8,282 nt of DNA, from contig JADLHH010000250.1 of assembly GCA_020848855.1 (NCBI GenBank), positions 1 through 8,282 of the forward strand, read 5' to 3'. How positions within the stretch are numbered: position 1 is the stretch's first letter; the number at the start of each line of letters is the position of its first letter. Source of the stretch: Anaerolineae bacterium. GTDB taxonomy: Bacteria; Chloroflexota; Anaerolineae; Aggregatilineales; Phototrophicaceae. A program made the position numbers and the translations under genes. This document shows, in pieces, positions 1 to 6,496 of this stretch. The notes beneath the pieces were generated by a model, which was not told the origin of the DNA, did not search any database, and saw only the letters and a program-made list of their open reading frames with translations.

Positions 1-1141
1 AAGCAGCCGGAGCGGTCGCAATGATCAGGCTGACTACCAGCGGGCGAAGCAGGCGCGGCGCGCGGCTCGGTAGCAGCGCCGGGGCAGCCCCGGCGACCAG
101 CGCCAGACCAGGCGCGAGATAGAGCAGATAGTAATCATGGATGTATGCCGCATTGCGGAAGACCAGCACGTAGGCGATGCCAGCTGCCACCAGCGCCGAG
201 ACCATACCGGTGAGCAGCCCCCGGCGGCGTGCATACCACGCCCCAATTACGCCGAGCACGCACACGGTTGGCGTGTAGAGCGTGATCAGCCGGAGCAGTA
301 AACGCAGTATGTAAGCGCCAACGGCGAACGTTTCGCCTTCGGCGTCCAGCGCCGTGCTGCTCGTTCGCCAGACGAACGCATCAATCAGATCCATCCCGGT
401 GTTCGGGTAGAAATACGTGTAATAGCCGAGCAGCGCCGCCACCGCAGCCAGCGCCACGATGCCCAGCATCACGACGGCAGCACGGCGCTTCGTGTAGACC
501 AGCGCCATCAAGCCGAGAATGCCGATGACGATCAGCGCGCCCCACGCCGTCCACGCGCCCAGCACTGTTAGCACGACCAGCGCCCACCACTCGCGGCGCG
601 TCGGGCGGCGCAGCCAGTTCACCAGCACCGCCGCGAACAGGATGATGAACAGCAGCGCGGGCGCTTCGTGATCCGGCATCCGCCCGAAGTACATCATCAT
701 CGGCGTCAGCAGGTAGAACGCCGCGCTCCACAGCGCGAACTGCCGCCCGGCTAAGCGCCGAGCCAGCACGTACAGCGCCGCGCCGCTCAGCAGCGTGCAG
801 CTTGCCGCCCCGAAGCGAATCACGGCTTCACCGTACCCGGCGAACGCAGTCGGCAGCGTGAACAGCCATACCGCCAGCGGCGGATGGTGCAAGTAGGGAC
901 TGACTACACCCACGATGTCAGGATTCTGGTCGATAATCCCATTGAGCGCGAAGAAGCCATGCCAGTGGTAATTGCGCACCGCGACGCTGATCCACGCGCC
1001 GTTGGCGTCCTGATGCCCGACCCATGGATTGCCAATGTTCAGCGTGAGAAACACCCATGCCGCCAGCAGCACGAGGATCAGCGGGAACGGGAATTTGCGC
1101 GTCAAGCCCATTTCCTTCGCGCGAGACAAGAAAAGAGGCAT
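1..1141 (-). CDS. GT39/ArnT-like polytopic membrane glycosyltransferase, partial (C-terminus beyond the window)
   Basis: The reading frame is open for 380 codons from an ATG at 1141-1139 and runs off the left edge without a stop. It begins MPLFLSRAKEMGLTRKF, then a first membrane helix at about residues 18-35. An extracytoplasmic loop follows with GHQDANG (Asp45) and an HHPPL motif (residues 85-89), then further hydrophobic helices. YFGRMPDHE (residues 151-159) is also present. An acidic residue in the first loop, an HPPL motif and an R-x-x-D-x-E stretch after the third helix are typical of PMT/ArnT-like (GT39, GT-C fold) enzymes, which move sugars from polyprenyl-phosphate carriers to lipid or protein acceptors outside the membrane. 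The exact donor and acceptor cannot be read from sequence. A GAGAGG lies about 10 nt upstream of the ATG. Met11 is a possible later start but its AGGA is only 2-3 nt away. The gene lies 59 bp downstream of aspS on the same strand with no obvious terminator between, so it may be cotranscribed. No stop codon or frameshift is visible. Confidence 0.85.
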   Translation of the reverse strand, partial: MPLFLSRAKEMGLTRKFPFPLILVLLAAWVFLTLNIGNPWVGHQDANGAWISVAVRNYHWHGFFALNGIIDQNPDIVGVVSPYLHHPPLAVWLFTLPTAFAGYGEAVIRFGAASCTLLSGAALYVLARRLAGRQFALWSAAFYLLTPMMMYFGRMPDHEAPALLFIILFAAVLVNWLRRPTRREWWALVVLTVLGAWTAWGALIVIGILGLMALVYTKRRAAVVMLGIVALAAVAALLGYYTYFYPNTGMDLIDAFVWRTSSTALDAEGETFAVGAYILRLLLRLITLYTPTVCVLGVIGAWYARRRGLLTGMVSALVAAGIAYVLVFRNAAYIHDYYLLYLAPGLALVAGAAPALLPSRAPRLLRPLVVSLIIATAPAA

Positions 1142-1200
1142 GACCGGAATCACGCCTCTCTTACTATAGAGCAAACCCCGCTGGTGAAGCCTTGTCGTTT

Positions 1201-2994
1201 CTATTCGTCGTCCAGGTCGACAAGCTGAATGTGCAGTTCTTCAAGCTGCTTCGGCGCGGCGGGCGACGGCGCGTGCGCCATGATGTCCGCGCCCTGCTGC
1301 GTCTTGGGGAAGGCGATCACCTCGCGGATGTTGGTTTCGCCGCTGAACACCATCACCAGCCGGTCTATGCCGGACGCGATTCCGCCGTGCGGTGGCGCGC
1401 CGTATTCGAAGGCTTCCAGCATGTGCCCGAACTGTTCCCATGCCTGCTCGGTCGTCAGCCCTATGAGCGGGAAAATCTTCTCCTGAATCGCCCGGTCGTG
1501 AATGCGGATGCTGCCGCCGGCGACTTCCTGCCCGTTGCAGACGAGGTCATACTGCGAGCCGCGCGCCTTGCCAGGGTCGGTATCGAGCAGCGGCACGTCT
1601 TCGGGCAGCGGCATGGTGAACATGTGCTGCGACGGGTCCCAGCGCTGTTCTTCCTCGTTCCAGTAGAACTCCGGGAAGTCGATCACCCACAGGAAGCACA
1701 GCACGTCGGGGTCGATCAGGTTCAGTTCGCGGGCGATGTGCTGGCGCAGCGCGTCGGTCACCAGATAGACGACTTCGCGCGAGTCCGACATGAACAGCAG
1801 CAGGTCACCCGGCTCGGCGCCCACGCGCTCGACCAGTTCCAGGGTCTGATCGACGGTGAGGTATTTGCCGATGGGTCCCTTGACTTCGCCTTCTTCGGTC
1901 TCCGGCATCGCCATCCACGCCAAGCCTTTCGCGCCGACCGACTTGGCGATCTCTTCGAGTTCGGCAGTCAGCTTGCGCAGCGCCGTGCCGCTGACCAACG
2001 CCATCTTCGGAGCGCGGATCACCTTGACCGGCTTGCCGGCAGCGACGTTGCTGACGAACACCGGGAACGCGCTCTTTCCGGCGATATCGCTCACGTCGAC
2101 CGCTTCCAGCCCATAGCGCAGGTCGGGCTTGTCCGAGCCGTATTTTTCCATCGCCTCGGTGTAGGTGATGCGCTTGAAGGGCGTGAACATCGGCTCTCTG
2201 CCGCCAATTTCGCGCGTCAGGCTGAGCATCAGTCCCTCGATCAACTGCATCACGTCTTCGCGCTCGACAAAGCTCATTTCGAGGTCAAGCTGTGTGAATT
2301 CCGGCTGGCGGTTGCCGCGCAGGTCTTCGTCGCGGAAGCAGCGGGCAATCTGGAAATAGCGCTCGTATCCGGCGACCATCAACAACTGCTTCAACTGCTG
2401 GGGGCTTTGCGGCAGGGCGTAGAACGTCCCCGGCATCAGGCGGCTGGGCACGAGGAAGTCGCGCGCGCCTTCGGGCGTCGTCTTGAACAGAATGGGCGTC
2501 TCGATTTCGACAAAACCCTGCGCATCGAGGTAATCGCGGATGAACTTGACAATGCGGTGGCGCAGCACGATCTTGTCCTGCACGCTCGGTCGGCGCAGGT
2601 ACAGATAGCGGAAGCGCATCCGCGCTTCTTCGTCCACGAACTCGTCGCGGTTGATCAGGAACGGCGGGGTTTTCGCCGGGTTGAGCAGTTCGATGCGGTC
2701 AGGAATCACTTCGATTTCGCCGGTCGGAAGCTGCGGATTGACCGTGCCTTCGGGGCGCAGCGCGACCCTGCCGTGTACCTGAACGACGTATTCGCTGCGC
2801 AGCTTTTCGGCAGATTCGTGCGCCTGCGTCTGGTTTTCCTGGTCGATGCGAACCTGGGTGATGCCCCAGCGGTCGCGCACGTCGATGAAGATCAGCCCGC
2901 CCTGGTCGCGGCGGCGATGCACCCAGCCCGCCAGCGTCACATCCTGCCCGACGTGTTCCGGGCGGAGTTCGCCGCAGTTATGTGTTTTTAACAT
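1201..2994 (-). CDS. aspS: Aspartyl-tRNA synthetase, bacterial type
   Basis: This 597-residue class II aminoacyl-tRNA synthetase activates aspartate with ATP and charges tRNA-Asp in the cytoplasm. The length matches the bacterial family (about 590). An N-terminal OB-fold anticodon-binding domain includes AGWVHRRRDQGGLIFIDVRD (residues 22-41). The catalytic core has a motif 1 region around residues 160-185 and the flipping-loop/substrate segment PEGARDFLVPSR (174-185). It then has QSPQQLKQ (196-203), a motif 2 block with FRDEDLRGNRQPEFTQ (220-235), and a motif 3 GIDR with Arg545. The stretch between motifs 2 and 3 (roughly 290-410) fits the bacterial GAD insertion. The end, APSPAAPKQLEELHIQLV, is also family-typical. 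The start is well supported: AGGAG lies 5 nt before the ATG. Gln31 and the RPEG context at 80-83 bear on tRNA-Asn discrimination (see findings). Identification is essentially certain. Confidence 0.98.
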   Translation of the reverse strand: MLKTHNCGELRPEHVGQDVTLAGWVHRRRDQGGLIFIDVRDRWGITQVRIDQENQTQAHESAEKLRSEYVVQVHGRVALRPEGTVNPQLPTGEIEVIPDRIELLNPAKTPPFLINRDEFVDEEARMRFRYLYLRRPSVQDKIVLRHRIVKFIRDYLDAQGFVEIETPILFKTTPEGARDFLVPSRLMPGTFYALPQSPQQLKQLLMVAGYERYFQIARCFRDEDLRGNRQPEFTQLDLEMSFVEREDVMQLIEGLMLSLTREIGGREPMFTPFKRITYTEAMEKYGSDKPDLRYGLEAVDVSDIAGKSAFPVFVSNVAAGKPVKVIRAPKMALVSGTALRKLTAELEEIAKSVGAKGLAWMAMPETEEGEVKGPIGKYLTVDQTLELVERVGAEPGDLLLFMSDSREVVYLVTDALRQHIARELNLIDPDVLCFLWVIDFPEFYWNEEEQRWDPSQHMFTMPLPEDVPLLDTDPGKARGSQYDLVCNGQEVAGGSIRIHDRAIQEKIFPLIGLTTEQAWEQFGHMLEAFEYGAPPHGGIASGIDRLVMVFSGETNIREVIAFPKTQQGADIMAHAPSPAAPKQLEELHIQLVDLDDE

Positions 2995-2999
2995 GCTTG

Positions 3000-3004
3000 C
3001 TCCT
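3000..3004 (-). promoter_or_regulatory. Ribosome binding site of aspS
   Basis: On the minus strand AGGAG is followed by 5 nt (CAAGC) and then the ATG of aspS. This near-consensus Shine-Dalgarno fixes the synthetase start at 2994. Confidence 0.85.
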
Positions 3005-3078
3005 GCGAGTGGGAAAGTAACTTCAATCCTGGATAGCTGTCGACATCTATTGAATTTGCTCTTGACTAAACGCCAGAA

Positions 3079-3087
3079 AGCATAACA
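3079..3087 (-). promoter_or_regulatory. Candidate extended -10 promoter of aspS
   Basis: The minus strand reads TGTTATGCT, an extended -10 element (TGn plus a 4/6 hexamer). A weak -35-like TTTATT lies 17 bp upstream (3102-3107). Transcription would begin near 3072 and give a leader of about 77 nt before aspS. I see no clear T-box or riboswitch structure in that leader. The element resembles the other extended -10 sites in this window, which is the main reason for calling it. Confidence 0.45.
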
Positions 3088-3139
3088 TGTCCACGCGGGG
3101 AAATAAAGCGTAAGAATTCAGCGCAGCGAGGCGAATCGT

Positions 3140-3167
3140 GTAGGGGCGTTACATGTAACGCCCCTAC
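3140..3167. repeat. Perfect 28-bp palindrome, probable dispersed intergenic repeat
   Basis: The 14-nt arm GTAGGGGCGTTACA directly abuts its exact reverse complement, with no spacer and no mismatch; the dyad centre is between 3153 and 3154. It lies between the stop of the DUF4870 gene (3193) and the aspS promoter region. No T-run follows on either strand, so it is not a canonical intrinsic terminator. The sequence resembles, from memory, the GTAGGGGCG...CGCCCCTAC palindromes scattered through cyanobacterial and Chloroflexota genomes. That link is recollection and has not been searched. It could still reduce read-through as an RNA hairpin. Confidence 0.85.
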
Positions 3168-3192
3168 GGATTGCGTCGGTGATGGGTGGCGC

Positions 3193-3858
3193 TTACGCCG
3201 TGTGCAGGAAGCTCCCCGCAAGCTGGCGATCTACCCAGCGGGCGATGAACGGGTAGCGGTAGTCGCGCCCGTTGTAGGTTTCGATGGCGGCATACGTGCC
3301 GAAGAACATCATGGCAATCGGCATGACCACGACCGTGCCGAGCAGCAGCACGCCGACAATCCCCCAGAACGGCACGAGGATGAAGCCGACCAGCAGCACC
3401 ACCGCCAGCAGCGCGATCACCATGCCGATGCCCCACACCAGCCCGCCGACCAGCAGCAGCAGAAACGCCCCAACCGTGCCGATCAACTGAAGGACGAAGG
3501 CTTGTAAGGCGTGGAACGCCACGTAGTCCGATTTCTGGCGGAACAGGAAATAGATCACCAGCGGGATGAACACGCTCAGCGGGATGACCGCCCCGCCGCT
3601 GAGGACGCCGCCCAGCAGCGTCACCCATACGCTGCCGTGCGCGACCGCCGCCCACAGCTTTTCGTCGTCGCTGACGCGCAGCGTGCTGTAGCTGCGGGGA
3701 AGCTCGCGCAGGCTGGCAGCCGGGCGCGATGGAAAATCAAACGGCTCGCGGGAATAACGGCGCTCGTATTCGCGCACCGTTTCATCACCGCTCGAAGCCG
3801 ACGACAGGCGCGAAACCCGCTCCTGATCTTCGGGGGGATTAATCGACTCATCGCTCAT
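3193..3858 (-). CDS. DUF4870 (Tic20-like) family membrane protein
   Basis: This is a 221-residue integral membrane protein of unknown biochemical role. Residues 1-62 form a polar, charged cytoplasmic-looking tail rich in Ser, Arg and Glu. From DDEKLWAAVAHGS (64-76) the sequence matches the usual DUF4870 opening. Helices follow at about 76-106, then RQKSDYVAFHALQAF (107-121), the conserved segment of this family where an aromatic residue is followed by FHxxQA. Further helices lie at about 122-200, and the protein ends with a short polar tail (NGRDYRYPF and onward). The start at 3858 is preferred over an in-frame ATG at 3876 because GAGGT sits 7 nt before it, whereas the upstream ATG has only a weak GGAA. 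The upstream start would add MTEVSS. The long N-terminal polar extension is more than the core family domain needs. The gene is divergent from the small-protein/protease pair, and no function can be inferred from context. Confidence 0.85.
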   Translation of the reverse strand: MSDESINPPEDQERVSRLSSASSGDETVREYERRYSREPFDFPSRPAASLRELPRSYSTLRVSDDEKLWAAVAHGSVWVTLLGGVLSGGAVIPLSVFIPLVIYFLFRQKSDYVAFHALQAFVLQLIGTVGAFLLLLVGGLVWGIGMVIALLAVVLLVGFILVPFWGIVGVLLLGTVVVMPIAMMFFGTYAAIETYNGRDYRYPFIARWVDRQLAGSFLHTA

Positions 3859-3865
3859 GGACGAA

Positions 3866-3870
3866 ACCTC
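3866..3870 (-). promoter_or_regulatory. Ribosome binding site deciding the DUF4870 start
   Basis: On the minus strand GAGGT is followed by 7 nt and then the ATG at 3858-3856. It lies inside the six codons that an upstream start at 3876 would add, which favours the shorter protein. Confidence 0.6.
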
Positions 3871-3908
3871 AGTCATTGCAGATTTCCAGTACAGTTTGTG
3901 TCATCACG

Positions 3909-3914
3909 AGTATA
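3909..3914 (-). promoter_or_regulatory. Candidate -10 box for the DUF4870 gene
   Basis: TATACT on the minus strand matches 5 of 6 consensus positions, but there is no convincing -35 and no TGn extension. Transcription would begin near 3902, about 44 nt before the preferred start. The call rests on position in the divergent intergenic region. Confidence 0.35.
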
Positions 3915-3945
3915 TACGCAATTGCCTGTTGGGGAGTTGCAGCTA

Positions 3946-3954
3946 TGGTATACT
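3946..3954 (+). promoter_or_regulatory. Extended -10 promoter for the small protein/protease pair
   Basis: TGGTATACT is an extended -10 element (TGn plus 5/6 hexamer) on the plus strand. The spacing would start transcription near 3961, leaving a leader of about 20 nt that just contains the Shine-Dalgarno. No good -35 is visible, which is usual for extended -10 promoters. Confidence 0.6.
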
Positions 3955-3965
3955 GAGCTTATTGT

Positions 3966-3972
3966 GAGGGGA
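3966..3972 (+). promoter_or_regulatory. Ribosome binding site of the 86-residue protein
   Basis: GAGGGGA lies 8 nt before the ATG at 3981 and supports that start. Confidence 0.75.
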
Positions 3973-3980
3973 AACGAGCA

Positions 3981-4241
3981 ATGAACTGGCAGGAATTACG
4001 AGAGACATACCCTCATAGCTGGCTGGTTATCGAAGCCGACGATGCCTACACGAAGGACAGCCAGCGCATCATCCCCAGCCTGACCGTAATCGCGTCCTTC
4101 GGCTCTGATTGGCAAGCTGCCTGGGATCATTACAAGGCGCTGCACCATGCCGATAAGCAGCGCGAATACTACGTCGTCCACACCGACCGCCCCAGGCTGG
4201 ACATAGGCGTCATCGACTCGTTCTGGCGCGTTGTACCGTGA
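3981..4241 (+). CDS. Uncharacterised 86-residue protein paired with an aspartic protease
   Basis: This small soluble protein has no signal peptide or membrane segment. It starts MNWQELRETYPHSWLVIEA, continues through a central segment that alternates predicted strands and helix (RIIPSLTVIASF, then DWQAAWDHYKALHH), and ends with REYYVVHTDRPRLDIG (residues 61-76). The layout suggests a compact alpha/beta fold. I assign no function. From memory, proteins with the same NWQEL...YPH.W start and a Y.V.HT.R near the end occur just upstream of retropepsin-like proteases in Cyanobacteria and Chloroflexota; I could not check this. The start has a GAGGGGA Shine-Dalgarno and an extended -10 promoter close upstream. 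The stop overlaps the GTG start of the next gene (GTGA), so the two are probably translated together. It could be a partner, regulator or substrate of the protease. Confidence 0.85.
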   Translation: MNWQELRETYPHSWLVIEADDAYTKDSQRIIPSLTVIASFGSDWQAAWDHYKALHHADKQREYYVVHTDRPRLDIGVIDSFWRVVP

Positions 4242-4621
4242 GCGGTGTCCCGATCAGGATAACCGACGGATTACCACTTGTCGCGGCTACTATTCGTGCG
4301 AACGGACAGGAACTTCTACTCGAAAACCTCCTGCTGGATACCGGTTCAGGTGGAACGGTCTTAAAAGCTGACCACCTCATCCGCCTCGGCGTCGTTCCGC
4401 TACCGACGGATCGCCTGCGTTTTCTGCGCGGCGTTGGCGGCGATGAAGCTGTAATCGAGAAAACAATTGACGCCCTCCAAGTTGGCTCGCTCGCAGTCGA
4501 GCCATTCATCGTCCAGATGGGCGCAATGGACTACGGCGTCCCAATGGATGGCATTGTCGGTCTCGATTTTCTATACCGCGCACACGCCATCATCGATTTC
4601 GGAGCGCTGCAAGTGCGCTGA
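4238..4621 (+). CDS. Stand-alone retropepsin-like aspartic protease
   Basis: This 127-residue single-domain protein is of the retroviral-type (clan AA) aspartic protease fold. The catalytic motif is LLLDTGSGGTVL with Asp34-Thr35-Gly36-Ser37-Gly38. A glycine-rich flap-like segment RGVGGDEAV lies at 64-72. The closing hydrophobic-Gly motif DGIVGLDFL (104-112) corresponds to the ILG region of the family. One catalytic Asp per chain implies an active homodimer, as in retropepsins. There is no signal peptide, so it is expected in the cytoplasm; no polyprotein or retroelement genes are nearby. The GTG start overlaps the preceding stop (GTGA) and no Shine-Dalgarno precedes it, which points to translational coupling. 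DTGSG rather than DTGAS is within normal variation. GC is near 57% by hand count over 4261-4620, lower than the neighbouring glycosyltransferase. The fold call is strong; proteolytic activity and substrate are inference. Confidence 0.88.
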   Translation: MSGVPIRITDGLPLVAATIRANGQELLLENLLLDTGSGGTVLKADHLIRLGVVPLPTDRLRFLRGVGGDEAVIEKTIDALQVGSLAVEPFIVQMGAMDYGVPMDGIVGLDFLYRAHAIIDFGALQVR

Positions 4622-4624
4622 TAG

Positions 4625-4654
4625 CTGACCACTGAAAGCCTCTTGTGTTATACT
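4625..4654 (+). promoter_or_regulatory. Promoter of the mini membrane protein/glycosyltransferase pair
   Basis: A -35-like CTGACC (4625-4630, 4 of 6 to consensus) is followed by 18 bp and the extended -10 TGTTATACT (4646-4654). Transcription would begin at about 4661-4663, at or within 2 nt of the ATG at 4663. This predicts a leaderless or nearly leaderless message. Confidence 0.6.
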
Positions 4655-4662
4655 TTCCGCCT

Positions 4663-4878
4663 ATGTTCTCGAACCATTTCACCCTCACCAAGCGTCACCT
4701 CGGACTGCTGCTGTTCGCCGGCGGCATCCTCGCGTTCGCCGCCATCCTGAGCATCGACGTGATCGACGTGGGGCGCGAAGGCGGCATCGGTCCGGCGCAG
4801 CGTTACGCGCTGATCGGCTGCGGGCTGCTCGCGCTGGTCGGCTTGACGCTCATTCCGCTGGGCAAGCAGCCGGCATGA
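4663..4878 (+). CDS. Two-helix mini membrane protein (71 residues), function unknown
   Basis: The sequence starts MFSNHFTLTKRHLG, a basic N-terminus. Hydrophobic helix 1 spans about residues 13-31 (LGLLLFAGGILAFAAILS). A short loop DVIDVGREGGIGPAQR follows, then helix 2 at about 48-65 (YALIGCGLLALVGLTLIPLG), ending KQPA. An in-frame GTG at 4645 would add six residues, but it sits inside the predicted -10 box, so the ATG at 4663 is preferred. No Shine-Dalgarno is visible. The stop overlaps the start of the glycosyltransferase (ATGA). The small size and coupling suggest an accessory subunit or assembly partner of that enzyme, but this is inference only. I do not recognise a family. Confidence 0.75.
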   Translation: MFSNHFTLTKRHLGLLLFAGGILAFAAILSIDVIDVGREGGIGPAQRYALIGCGLLALVGLTLIPLGKQPA

Positions 4879-6485
4879 ACCGGGCAGGACTCGCGCTCAA
4901 CCATGTGCTGCTGGGGACGGCGCTGGTCGTCCTGCTGTTTTCGTTCTTCGTGTACGTCGCCTATGCGATCAACCTGATCAACTTTCCATTCGACTACGAT
5001 CAGGGCGAGGGCTTCGAGCTGGTCGACACGATCATGTTCAGCCAGGGGCGCTTCCCATACCAGAATACCAACGTGTATCCGTTCTATTCGAGCAACTACC
5101 CGCCGCTGTTCCACGTGATCGCCGCGCCGTTCGTGTGGCTGTTCGGCACGGCATACTGGTACGGGCGGCTGCTGGCGTTCCTCGGAACGCTGGTGGGCGC
5201 GGGAGCGATTGCCTACGCCGTCTACCGCGACGGCAGGCATCGCACCGTCGCGCTGCTTGCCGGGCTGGCGTTTCTGGCGTCGAACACGATCTACCACATC
5301 GGACCGCTGTTCCGCCAGCACATGCTGATGGTGGTGTTCGAGACGCTGGCGGTGGTGGTGCTGGCACATGCGAATGAAATCGAGGATACGGGCAAGCGCC
5401 GCCGCGCGATCTTCGCCGGGCTGGCGCTGGTACTGGCGGCGGGCTACACCAAGCAGTTGGCGCTGGCGACCGCCGTTGCCGTGTTCGCCTTCCTGTTCAT
5501 CCGGCAGCCGCGCCGAGCCGTCATCTGGGGGATCGGCTTCGCGCTGGTCGGCGGGCTGATCTTCCTGTGGATGAACCTCGCCACCAACGGGCAGTGGTGG
5601 CTCCAGACGATCACCGCCAACGTCAACACCTACTACCCCGACCAGACCGAAGGCTTGTTTCGGCTGTGGTTCGGGCTGCACGGATTTCTGATCATCCCGG
5701 CGGCGCTGTACGCGCTGTATGAACTGTATTTCAGCCGCCTGTCGATTTACACGCTGTGGTTCGTCGCCGCCATCGCCATCGCCTTCCTGAGCGGCAAGTG
5801 GGGCGCGGGCGACAGTTACTTCGCCACATCAATCGCGGCGTTGTGCATCCTCAGCGGCTTGTTCGCCTCGCGCACGCTCAACCGCTCGTGGACGTTCCCC
5901 GACAATTACCTGAGCCGAGTGCTGATCTTCCCACTGAAGCGGCTCGCGCCCGCGCTCGGCGTCATCGGCATGATTGTCATGCCCCTGCTCTATCTGGGCT
6001 ACGGACGCGCCACCCTGCACATGCCGACGACCGGAGCGGTGTTCGCGCCGCTGGCGAGCGCGCTCGGCATCGAGCCGAACGTGATGGATCGCCTCTACGA
6101 CTCCGCCGGACGCATCGCCGGGGGCTTCGCCGACATCGGTCACCTGACGACGCAGGCAGACATCGATGCCGGGTGGCATATCGTCGATCTCGTCAGGCAG
6201 ACCGACAAGCCGGTGCTGAGCGAGGATGCCAGCTTCAACCTGCTGGCGAGCAAGGAAGTGATCGCCAACCCGACGCAGCTTTATAACCTGGCGAACGCCG
6301 GCAGGTTCGACCCGACGGCGATGGTCAGCATGATCGAGAATCAGGAATTTGGGCTGATCATCTACCGGGCGCAGTTCTACCCGTGGGACGTGCTGCTCGC
6401 CATCGCCGATGCCTACGAGCCAAGCGAGACCGTCGAGATGAACGGCTTCGAGTACGTCATCCTGCGACCGAAGGCGAGTTCATAG
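4875..6485 (+). CDS. GT-C fold polytopic membrane glycosyltransferase (GT39-like)
   Basis: The 536-residue membrane protein has about 10-12 hydrophobic helices in its first 380 residues. Helix 1 (about 11-33) leads into an outer loop with FDYDQGEGFELVD (39-51), whose Asp40/Asp42/Glu45 fit the acidic catalytic site of GT-C enzymes. NVYPFYSSNYPPLFHV follows; the YPPL resembles the HPPL of the GT39 family. Later GLHGF, SGKWGAGDSYF and further helices follow. A soluble extracytoplasmic C-terminal domain of about 140 residues (from about 395) contains DKPVLSEDASFNLLASK and YRAQFYPWDV. The likely reaction is transfer of a sugar from a polyprenyl-phosphate donor to a cell-envelope acceptor; substrate unknown. 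The ATG overlaps the preceding stop by ATGA and lacks a Shine-Dalgarno, so translation is probably coupled to the mini membrane protein. It is only distantly similar to the glycosyltransferase at 1-1141. Confidence 0.85.
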   Translation: MNRAGLALNHVLLGTALVVLLFSFFVYVAYAINLINFPFDYDQGEGFELVDTIMFSQGRFPYQNTNVYPFYSSNYPPLFHVIAAPFVWLFGTAYWYGRLLAFLGTLVGAGAIAYAVYRDGRHRTVALLAGLAFLASNTIYHIGPLFRQHMLMVVFETLAVVVLAHANEIEDTGKRRRAIFAGLALVLAAGYTKQLALATAVAVFAFLFIRQPRRAVIWGIGFALVGGLIFLWMNLATNGQWWLQTITANVNTYYPDQTEGLFRLWFGLHGFLIIPAALYALYELYFSRLSIYTLWFVAAIAIAFLSGKWGAGDSYFATSIAALCILSGLFASRTLNRSWTFPDNYLSRVLIFPLKRLAPALGVIGMIVMPLLYLGYGRATLHMPTTGAVFAPLASALGIEPNVMDRLYDSAGRIAGGFADIGHLTTQADIDAGWHIVDLVRQTDKPVLSEDASFNLLASKEVIANPTQLYNLANAGRFDPTAMVSMIENQEFGLIIYRAQFYPWDVLLAIADAYEPSETVEMNGFEYVILRPKASS

Positions 6486-6496
6486 CGCGATATTCG

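Noticed and set aside
1192..2991. A 599-codon open frame on the plus strand covering all of aspS
   Set aside because: Its codons are exactly in register with the complementary aspS codons, so it is open simply because aspS uses no TTA, CTA or TCA codon, as expected in a GC-rich gene. The product is His/Arg/Gln-rich and resembles no family, whereas aspS is unmistakable.
3140..3167. Palindrome as intrinsic terminator of the DUF4870 gene
   Set aside because: The minus-strand sequence after the hairpin (ACGATTCGCC) has no T-run; a terminator call is not supported.
3202..3984. Two plus-strand open frames opposite the DUF4870 gene (3202-3507 and 3511-3984)
   Set aside because: Both are antisense to a recognisable family, have biased compositions (His/Asp/Gln or Arg/Ala-rich), and the second would overlap the promoter and start of the 3981 gene.
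4238..4621. Aspartic protease as a remnant of a retroelement
   Set aside because: No reverse transcriptase, integrase, gag-like gene or long terminal repeat is visible nearby, and the frame is intact with an independent coupled partner.
4803..5681. A 292-codon minus-strand frame inside the glycosyltransferase
   Set aside because: It is antisense to a gene with clear membrane helices and GT-C motifs; the product is Gln/Arg/Glu-rich without domains and has no upstream signals.
5756..6286. A 176-codon plus-strand frame within the glycosyltransferase
   Set aside because: It is a +1 shadow with Arg/Ala/His-rich low-complexity product; the main frame is uninterrupted through it.
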